From contig NC_066584.1 of the NCBI RefSeq assembly GCF_024323335.1, positions 272,529,618 through 272,593,617 of the forward strand: a stretch of 64,000 nucleotides of DNA, in the 5' to 3' direction. The notes under the pieces were generated by a model. The model was given only the letters and a program-made list of their open reading frames with translations. It ran no database searches and was not told where the DNA came from. The translations under genes and the position numbers were made by a program. Below are positions 57,671-64,000 of the stretch, piece by piece. The DNA is from Lathyrus oleraceus. Lineage: Eukaryota > Streptophyta > Magnoliopsida > Fabales > Fabaceae. Within the stretch, counting starts at the first letter, position 1. Every line of letters begins with the position of its first letter.

Positions 57671-60181
57671 TTATAGTGCCCGTTCCGAAATATCGAGAAT
57701 GCCAAGTTCTCGGCGGATATGAAAGAAAGTTTCAGTGGCTAGCGGCTTTGTGAAAATGTCCGCTAATTGATTTTCAGTATTGACATCTTCAAACACAATG
57801 TCACCTTTCTCTACATGATCCCGAAGAAAGTGGTGTCGAATTTCGATATGTTTGGTGCGAGAATGTAGCACAGGATTCTTGATCAGGTTAATGGCACTTG
57901 TATTGTCACAAAAAATGGGAATACGTTCAAGTTTGAGGTTAAAATCCAATAGTTGTTGCTTAATCCATAGGATTTGGGCACAACAACTACCGGCGGCAAC
58001 GTATTCCGCTTCGGCGGTTGACAAAGCAACAGAAACCTGTTTCTTGCTATGCCAACTGACCAAAGAGTTTGAAAATAAGTGACAAGTGCCACTGGTGCTC
58101 TTCCTATCCGATTTGCAACCGGCAAAGTCGGAATCGGAAAAACCTACCAAAGAACAATCATTACCTTTGGAATACCACAGTCCATACTTCGGAGTACCGG
58201 ATAGGTATCGAAGTATTCGTTTGACGGCTTTTAAATGGGATTCCTTGGGACATGATTGATATCTTGCACACATGCATACGCTAAACATAATATCGGGACG
58301 AGAAGCAGTAAGATAAAGGAGTGAACCAATCATACCTCTATACCGTTTTACATCAACTTCCTTACCGTCTTCATCTTTGTTCAAGTTGGTACACGTAGGC
58401 ATGGGGGTGTCTATGGCCTTAGCTTTTGCCATGTCAAATCTCTTGATAAGGTCCAAACAGTACTTTGTCTGGCTCACGAAAGTTCCTTCTTTGAGCTGTT
58501 TAATTTGCAGACCGAGAAAGTATGTGAGCTCCCCCATCATACTCATCTCGAATTCGCCCTGCATAAGGTCAGAAAACTCTCTCACAAGATTCATGTTAGT
58601 AGATCCAAATATGATATCATCTACATAAATTTGCATTAATATCAAGTGCTTTCCTTGACGTTTAATGAAGAGGGTTGTGTCAACCTTTCCTCTTAAGTAT
58701 TTTTGATCGAGTAAGAATTTGCTTAGTCTCTCATACCAAGCTCTAGGAGCTTGTTTGAGGCCATACAAAGCTCTTTTTAGTTTATAAACATGATCAGGAT
58801 ACTCATGGGATTCGAAACCCGGAGGTTGTGTGACATAAACCTCTTCATTTATGTGACCGTTAAGGAACGCACTCTTGACATCCATTTGGAATAGCTTAAA
58901 GTCTTTCGCACAAGCGAAAGCAAGCAGAAGGCGTATAGCCTCGAGTCGGGCAACCGGCGCATAAGTTTCCTCATAGTCGATGCCTTCCTCTTGGTTATAC
59001 CCTTGCGCGACTAAACGCGCCTTATTACGGGTTATTACCCCGTTTTCGTCCAGCTTGTTCCTAAACACCCATCGGGTGCCGATTACTCGATGATCTCGCG
59101 GAGGAGGGACAAGGTCCCAAACCTCATTTCTGGTGAACTGATTAAGTTCCTCCTGCATTGATAAAAACCAGTGTTCATCGAGTAGGGCTTCTTTAGGGTT
59201 TTTAGGTTCCATCTGCGAAACGAAAGCAAAGTGATAACAGAAATTACTTAGCTTAGATCGAGTTGTTACACCCTTTGAGATGTCCCCGAGAATGTTGTCG
59301 ATTGGATGGTCTTTGGAAGACTTCCAAGCTTGAGGGAGATCATCGTTTGAAGGCGGATGAACTACCTCGGTTTCCTCATGGTGTACATCTTTGTCCTCCT
59401 CAATTTTGACTATGTCGGGTTGATCAATCCCCGACTCTCCACCTTTGAGTATGTCTTCGGTAGATGTACCTGCACCATGAAAAACACTACCCTTTCCGAC
59501 GTTTCTCGGATTGGATTCATCAAAAGTGACATGTACAGACTCTTCTACAGTAAGTAATCGCTTGTTGTATATTCTATATGCTTTGCTAGATTGAGAGTAT
59601 CCGAGGAAGATACCTTCGTCGGCCTTGGAATCGAATTTCCCTAAGTTTTCCTTTCCATTGTTCAATACAAAACATTTGCAACCAAAGACATGTAAGTGAG
59701 AAACATTGGGTTTTCGCCCTTTTAAAAGTTCATACGGTGTTTTGTTTAGAATGGGGCGAATGAGCACCCTATTCAGAACATAACAAGCCGTACTAATGGC
59801 GTCGGCCCAAAAATATTTCGGTAAGCCACTTTCGTTGATCATTGTTCTTCCCAATTCTTCCAAAATTCGATTTTTACGCTCCACAACCCCGTTTTGTTGA
59901 GGAGTACGTGGAGCGGAGAAGTTATGATCAATACCATGGTTACCGCAATATTCTTCAAATAAGTGATTTTCAAACTCACCTCCATGATCGCTTCTAATTG
60001 CAACAATGTTTGTATTTAGTTTATTTTGGGAAAGCTTAGCAAATCGTTCAAAGGCGGCGAATGTGTCACTCTTACTTACTAAGAAAATAGTCCAACAAAA
60101 TCGAGAAAAGTCGTCCACTATTACGAAACCGTAATAGTTTCCTCCTAGACTTTTAATCCTAGATGGCCCAAATAAATCCAT
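57671..60181 (-). CDS. pol: Integrase-reverse transcriptase-RNase H of element 1
   Basis: Open for 836 codons. Integrase core: D2 (MDLFGP), D65 (RSDHGGEFE), E101 (VVERKNR), a proper D,D-35-E triad, followed by the GYSQSSKAYRIYN C-terminal block. RT starts near residue 355 (NEVWDLVPPP), with DVKSAFLNGHINEEVYV and the catalytic Y519-VDD. RNase H follows (VGFSDSDFAGCKSDRKSTSG, ALSTAEAEYVA, FCDNTSAINL, KHIEIRHHFLRDHV), closing with LADIFTKPLA. Enzymatic residues look intact. It shares a frame with the protease segment upstream but is separated by a TAA at 60226-60224. The listed ATG is just the first Met after that stop; the domain really begins before it. With that stop it would need readthrough or is dead. 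Confidence 0.95.
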   Translation of the reverse strand: MDLFGPSRIKSLGGNYYGFVIVDDFSRFCWTIFLVSKSDTFAAFERFAKLSQNKLNTNIVAIRSDHGGEFENHLFEEYCGNHGIDHNFSAPRTPQQNGVVERKNRILEELGRTMINESGLPKYFWADAISTACYVLNRVLIRPILNKTPYELLKGRKPNVSHLHVFGCKCFVLNNGKENLGKFDSKADEGIFLGYSQSSKAYRIYNKRLLTVEESVHVTFDESNPRNVGKGSVFHGAGTSTEDILKGGESGIDQPDIVKIEEDKDVHHEETEVVHPPSNDDLPQAWKSSKDHPIDNILGDISKGVTTRSKLSNFCYHFAFVSQMEPKNPKEALLDEHWFLSMQEELNQFTRNEVWDLVPPPRDHRVIGTRWVFRNKLDENGVITRNKARLVAQGYNQEEGIDYEETYAPVARLEAIRLLLAFACAKDFKLFQMDVKSAFLNGHINEEVYVTQPPGFESHEYPDHVYKLKRALYGLKQAPRAWYERLSKFLLDQKYLRGKVDTTLFIKRQGKHLILMQIYVDDIIFGSTNMNLVREFSDLMQGEFEMSMMGELTYFLGLQIKQLKEGTFVSQTKYCLDLIKRFDMAKAKAIDTPMPTCTNLNKDEDGKEVDVKRYRGMIGSLLYLTASRPDIMFSVCMCARYQSCPKESHLKAVKRILRYLSGTPKYGLWYSKGNDCSLVGFSDSDFAGCKSDRKSTSGTCHLFSNSLVSWHSKKQVSVALSTAEAEYVAAGSCCAQILWIKQQLLDFNLKLERIPIFCDNTSAINLIKNPVLHSRTKHIEIRHHFLRDHVEKGDIVFEDVNTENQLADIFTKPLATETFFHIRRELGILDISERAL

Positions 60182-60223
60182 ATGGAGAAGCTCGAGAGGT
60201 CTCGTTGTTGAAACGATATTTTT

Positions 60224-60820
60224 TTATTTAAAAGAGATCCTCGTTTGCTTCCCCTTTTGACAAGCATCACAAAGGTGATCCTTGGTGAACTTAATTTTGG
60301 GGAGACCTAGGACTAGATCTTTTGAGACTACTTTGTTAAGTAAGTCAAAGTTAACATGTGCTAAACGCCTATGCCATAACCATGAATCTTCACTCATTGT
60401 TACAAGGCATTTATCACTTGTTAACGATACTTCATTTAAGTCAAGCATATAGACATTGTTCACTCGAAGACCATTAAACATGCTCTTCTTATCATCATTA
60501 TGTACAATTTTGCAACAATCTTTTGAAAACGATACATTGTATCCTTTGTCACATAATTGACTGATGCTAAGTAGATTGTGTTTAAGACCTTCGACAAGCA
60601 AAACATCAGAAATAGTAGTAGAGGAGGGATTACCTACACTACCTTTCCCAAGTATTGCTCCACGGTTGTTGTCACCATAAGTTACATATCCCTTCTTCTT
60701 CGCCACAAAGTCAATGAAGAGAGATATGTCACCTGACATGTGCCTTGAGCATCCACTGTCGAGAACCCATCTTCTCTCGGTAGTCTCGAGGCATTGTACC
60801 TGTGACAAGATAATTAACAA
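60224..60820 (-). CDS. pol: Protease and GAG-pre-integrase of element 1
   Basis: 198 codons. The aspartic protease active site is WVLDSGCSRHMSGD at about residues 18-31. It continues through GNPSSTTISDVLLVEGLKHNLLSISQLCDKGYNVSF to the GAG-pre-integrase WLWHRRLAHVNFD ... CDACQKGKQT with the HHCC zinc ligands. It lies in the -1 frame relative to gag, overlapping the gag end by 7 nt, and the frame is open upstream only to a TAA within about 25 nt of the gag stop. No clear slippery heptamer is visible, so an indel is as likely as programmed shifting. It terminates at TAA 60226-60224 just before integrase. Confidence 0.92.
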   Translation of the reverse strand: MLIILSQVQCLETTERRWVLDSGCSRHMSGDISLFIDFVAKKKGYVTYGDNNRGAILGKGSVGNPSSTTISDVLLVEGLKHNLLSISQLCDKGYNVSFSKDCCKIVHNDDKKSMFNGLRVNNVYMLDLNEVSLTSDKCLVTMSEDSWLWHRRLAHVNFDLLNKVVSKDLVLGLPKIKFTKDHLCDACQKGKQTRISFK

Positions 60821-62568
60821 GAGAAGGTACCCAATTGCTTATTGGGTCCTAAGTGGTGAGGAACGAAATGATTGCATTTGGGCATCCATTGATAAATGCC
60901 TTTAGGAACTAAAAACCTCCTAAATCTACATTTAGCAATGGAATGGCCTTTCTTGCAACAATAGAGACAAGAGAAATTTACATTTGGATTGCTTTTGCTA
61001 TCTTCATCCTTTATAACATATTTATATTTTTGATATGGATTAACCATACTTTTTCGAAAATTTGATTTGTCAATAGCAAAAGTAATCTTGGGCTCAAGAG
61101 CCTTGTCAAGTTTGGCTTTTAGGTTTCTTACTTCACCTTGCCAAATGTAACAAGTATCACACCCAAAGTTCATCATTCTACTTTTAAGGTCCTCATAACT
61201 TGTTTTTGTGCTTTCCACTATAGAAGCTTTAAGTGCCTCAAGTTTCCGTTCGGATTCTTGAATTTTATGTTCCAAATGAGAAAAAAATTTCTTATTTGAG
61301 GCAAGCCTTTTAAAGGCTTCTTTTGCTTCATAGTGTAAAGTATCAAAAGCAGTTTGCAATTCATGATGAGACATACTAGAGGATTTTTCATATTTAGCAT
61401 GTCGTACCTGTTTCTTTTTGTTCTTTTGATGAGCAGAAAGATATAGATTTGCATTTTCATCGTCATCACTAGAACTTTCATCATCGGAGGAGTCGCTATC
61501 GCTTTCCCAAGCTATGTATGCTCTCCTTGGCTTTGATGGTTTCTTGTGTGATTTGTATGAATCTTTTTCTTTTGTCTTTTTGTTCATCGGACAGTCCGGC
61601 TTGTAGTGACCCGGCTTTCCACACTTATAGCACGACCCTCTAGTTGTTTTTCCTTTTGAGTCATCATTTTTAGAGAACCTAGATTGCTTCCGGAAGTTTA
61701 CCAAGTTCTTCTCGGAATGTTGGATGCCGTTCTTTCTCACGTAACGGTTGTAGCGTTTGACGAACAGCCCCATATCTTCACTCTTGTCCTCTTCTTCTTC
61801 GTCACTCGATGAATAATCACTTTGCTCTTTTGCTTGAGACTTTGAGGAGGAAGTCTTTAGAGCTATTGATTTATTTTCACTCACCTTTGCTTTGTCTTTC
61901 TTATCTTTCTTTTCGTGTTGTTCCAGGCTTAAGAGAACTTGTTCGTGCTCTTGTAGTTTACCGAACAATGTTGTCAAGTCCAATGTGGTAAGATCATTTG
62001 CCTCTTTTATGGCGGTCACTTTCGGCTGCCATTCCCTGTTAAGACATATTAAGATCTTATTAGTAGCAATATCATTGGAAACAGGCCTACCAAGTGAATG
62101 TAATCGATTGATGAGATGAGTGAATCTCTTTTGCATGTCAGTAATGGTTTCCCCTTGCTCCATGAAGAAGAGATCAAACTCTTGTGTTAGTGTATTGATT
62201 CTAGCCAATTTAACATCATTCGTCCCCTCATGGGCAATTTGTAGTGAATCCCACATAGCCTTAGCAGTAGGACAATGGGATACACGATAGTATTCATCTA
62301 CGCCTAATGAGGAGATTAGGATATTTTTGGCTTTCCAATCATAATTGTATTTCTTTTCATCATCATCGGTCCATTGTGCTTCGGGCTTAGGCACCACTTC
62401 GTCGTTCTCATTGGTCATGGTTATTTGAATTGGACCATTGAGAATAACATTCCATATTTTTCTATCTATGGAATTTATGTGCACCCGCATACAGTCTTTC
62501 CAATAACTATAATTTTCACCATTGAACACGGGAGCTCTATTGTAAGCCCCTTTAGGTTCGTTAGCCAT
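60814..62568 (-). CDS. gag: Gag of element 1
   Basis: 584 codons, starting MANEPKGAYNRAPVFNGENYSYW 42 nt after the primer site. N-terminal DUF4219-like and UBN2 regions (residues 1-200: KAMWDSLQIAHEGTNDVKLARINTLTQEF, NREWQPKVTAIKEANDL). There is a lysine-rich linker, then an acidic SSSDEEEEDKSEDM stretch, a CCHC zinc knuckle CYKCGKPGHYKPDC (about residues 312-325), and a serine/aspartate-rich segment. A helical coiled segment follows (HELQTAFDTLHYEAKEAFKRL), then a second knuckle CLYCCKKGHSIAKC (about 532-545). It would assemble the cytoplasmic virus-like particle and bind RNA. The frame is unbroken to the end, where it overlaps the protease frame. This is the best-preserved gene in the window. 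Confidence 0.95.
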   Translation of the reverse strand: MANEPKGAYNRAPVFNGENYSYWKDCMRVHINSIDRKIWNVILNGPIQITMTNENDEVVPKPEAQWTDDDEKKYNYDWKAKNILISSLGVDEYYRVSHCPTAKAMWDSLQIAHEGTNDVKLARINTLTQEFDLFFMEQGETITDMQKRFTHLINRLHSLGRPVSNDIATNKILICLNREWQPKVTAIKEANDLTTLDLTTLFGKLQEHEQVLLSLEQHEKKDKKDKAKVSENKSIALKTSSSKSQAKEQSDYSSSDEEEEDKSEDMGLFVKRYNRYVRKNGIQHSEKNLVNFRKQSRFSKNDDSKGKTTRGSCYKCGKPGHYKPDCPMNKKTKEKDSYKSHKKPSKPRRAYIAWESDSDSSDDESSSDDDENANLYLSAHQKNKKKQVRHAKYEKSSSMSHHELQTAFDTLHYEAKEAFKRLASNKKFFSHLEHKIQESERKLEALKASIVESTKTSYEDLKSRMMNFGCDTCYIWQGEVRNLKAKLDKALEPKITFAIDKSNFRKSMVNPYQKYKYVIKDEDSKSNPNVNFSCLYCCKKGHSIAKCRFRRFLVPKGIYQWMPKCNHFVPHHLGPNKQLGTFSC

Positions 62569-62609
62569 TTTCTATCAACGTTGTATTTTGAAGCACGGAG
62601 TGAACCGGA

Positions 62610-62622
62610 GCTCCTGATACCA
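62610..62622 (-). other. Primer binding site of element 1
   Basis: The minus strand reads TGGTATCAGGAGC, matching the TGGTATCAG core of the initiator-Met-tRNA site, with one extra G before AGC. It starts two bases from the LTR end. Confidence 0.88.
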
Positions 62623-62624
62623 CT

Positions 62625-64000
62625 TGTTAGACTATGGCACGGATCTAGAAGGGGGGGTTGAATAGATCCCAATTAAAAACTTGAGTCGGCGCTGCCAATT
62701 TGAAAGAAAATTGGTTTTGAAAATTTGTTTTAGGTGCGGAAGCGGCCGAGGAAAATTTTAGTCTAAAACGAACCGTTATTGGAAAACCGGATATGCGTTA
62801 AGCTAATGGATTAGAGATAAAAAGAAATCCAAATCACTACACTATATGCACACTCAATTGATATATTTCACTAACTAGCAAGCCTAGTTCCAATGATCCA
62901 AAATACCAAATTAAACTGGATGCAAACTTAAGACAACTTTGGCTTATGCAAATTAACAAACACTTGGTGTGCATACACTCCAAGAGATATTTGAGTTGAG
63001 TAAGTAATTCAAATTTATCTAGTACAATATACTATTGTACTTTGTATTCAAACAGCAGTTTTAATCTCTTACTCAACTTATATCAACGTTTGGTAAAATT
63101 GCTTAAACTAAAATCACTTAATTTTTAAGCTGAAAAGCACTTATGCAGAAAATTAAAGAAGACAGAGATTTGATGAGGCAGTTCCCCCGCCGTCCTCGCT
63201 TCGGGGTACGTCTGCCCTCAATTCTAAAATTAGAATTGAGATGATTAATTAGATATCACCTGTGAAATTTAACCGTTTATACAAGGATTGCAAAGCACGT
63301 AAACAACAGAATTTCCAATGTGTTGAATGATGCTTCCTCTCCTTGCTCCTTGATTCAAGATGAATCAAGACCTTCGATCGTTGTTGCTAGACCTCCGATT
63401 CCAGCCCCTTTGTTTAAGAATCTTCCGTTCTTCAAACCCTCGGCCCGGCTGATCTCAAACACAACGAGTCGAACCCGAATCCTTCACTTCAATGTCACCG
63501 AATCCGCTACTAGACTGATGAAGACTTCCTCTTCTCAATCACCTTCGCTCGGCTGAATATTGATGAAGCGATTCGTCCAAAAACCCCCAAACACAAACCG
63601 GTATTGGAGGACAAAACCCTAACGGTTTTATTCAAGAAAGAACCTGCCACAAGCTTCAACTCGAACCGGATTCTTCGATCACAGCTTCGAACCTTATCAC
63701 CTTTAATCGATCACGAACCACATCAAAAGTAATTGTGTGCAGTTGATGTGTTGTGAAATGTTGAAGATGAAGATGATGAGTCTTGGACACCTTTTTCACT
63801 CTTTCTTGTTTCCTTGAACACTTGAACTCAAATTGACAAATGTTCGTTAATAAAAGTGTTTTGACTTCTATATATAGTAACTGACAAACCAACCAAAATT
63901 AACAGACTTTCAAACAGTGGAAAGAACTCAGAAAATTGAGTCTACGCACGAGCGGTCGACCATAGGTCGGCGTACGCTGAGCCGTGAGAGATGCGCCGAC
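62625..64000 (-). repeat. 5' LTR of element 1 (partial, 1376 bp in window)
   Basis: It aligns without gaps to 53290-54665 (constant offset 9335). Five substitutions: in the GAAAATTGG/GAAAATTTG word, CCTAGG/CCGAGG, ATGCATT/ATGGATT, TTGAAG/TTTAAG and CAGCCTC/CAGCTTC. The window ends about 434 bp before the expected LTR edge. Confidence 0.95.

Larger units (their letters stand above)
53290..64000 (-). mobile_element. SIRE/Maximus-type copia element 1 (youngest, cut by window edge)
   Basis: In minus sense: 5' LTR (62625 to beyond 64000), primer site, gag, protease/GAG-pre-integrase, integrase-RT-RNase H, spacer with a candidate promoter, extra ORF, polypurine tract, 3' LTR (53290-55099). The two LTRs differ at 5 of the 1376 comparable positions with no indels, so insertion was recent. 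It sits inside element 3. The left 5-bp flank is TAAGC (53285-53289); the matching copy lies outside the window. Three lesions interrupt its coding capacity. 55125-55456 is 3' untranslated. Confidence 0.95.

Overview
This window is plant nuclear DNA made almost entirely of transposable elements, mostly inserted into one another. I found no ordinary host gene, tRNA, rRNA or CRISPR array. The organism is most likely a large-genome papilionoid legume of the pea/vetch/clover group. That is inferred from long Ty1/copia elements of the SIRE/Maximus type with an extra gene behind pol, a legume-style Ty3/gypsy LTR, initiator-Met-tRNA primer sites (TGGTATCAGAGC and variants), and very AT-rich sequence with long (AT)n tracts. 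Taxon and lineage names are from memory and were not checked by search.

Left part (1-31.2 kb), old and decayed. A copia RNase H remnant lies on + (about 560-1010). Two LINE remnants lie on - (2.19-4.11 kb and 7.48-8.89 kb). From 9.3 to 22.7 kb there is a broken SIRE-like copia (its gag at 13.1-14.6 kb, LTR pieces on both sides). It carries a Ty3/gypsy fragment with LTR end, primer site and protease (about 11.1-13.1 kb), a 521-bp solo LTR (11787-12307), and a 6.6-kb LTR element without coding capacity (15318-21931). From 22.7 to 31.2 kb the DNA is mostly unique AT-rich sequence with two long (AT)n tracts, one small DNA-transposon-like element (26684-27020) and several local duplications.

Right part (31.2-64 kb), a nest of minus-strand copia elements. 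Element 4 (3' LTR 31261-31583 plus RNase H) was hit by element 3, whose 3' LTR starts at 31912. Element 3 was itself split twice: by element 2 (40411-50969, inserted in the RT gene with a 4/5-matching target duplication) and by element 1 (53290 to beyond the window, inserted near the protease region). Its 3' LTR also holds a 2.65-kb gypsy LTR fragment (32964-35616). Element 1 is the youngest: its LTRs differ at only 5 of 1376 comparable positions. Even so, its coding region has a gag/protease frame change, an in-frame TAA before integrase, and a TAA inside the extra gene.

The best leads are in the three SIRE-type elements. Element 1's extra gene has its own TATA box (CTATAAATAG, 57045-57054) whose first downstream ATG is the gene's start; further upstream are GTCGAC dyads resembling an array in the element's own LTR. 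In all three elements the polypurine tract sits in the loop of a conserved 15-bp inverted repeat (TTGTCATCATCAAAA) that joins internal sequence to the start of the 3' LTR. Elements 1 and 2 share a stop codon at the same column just before integrase. The extra gene keeps one architecture in all three: globular N-terminal part, acidic/proline-rich middle, C-terminal coiled coil.
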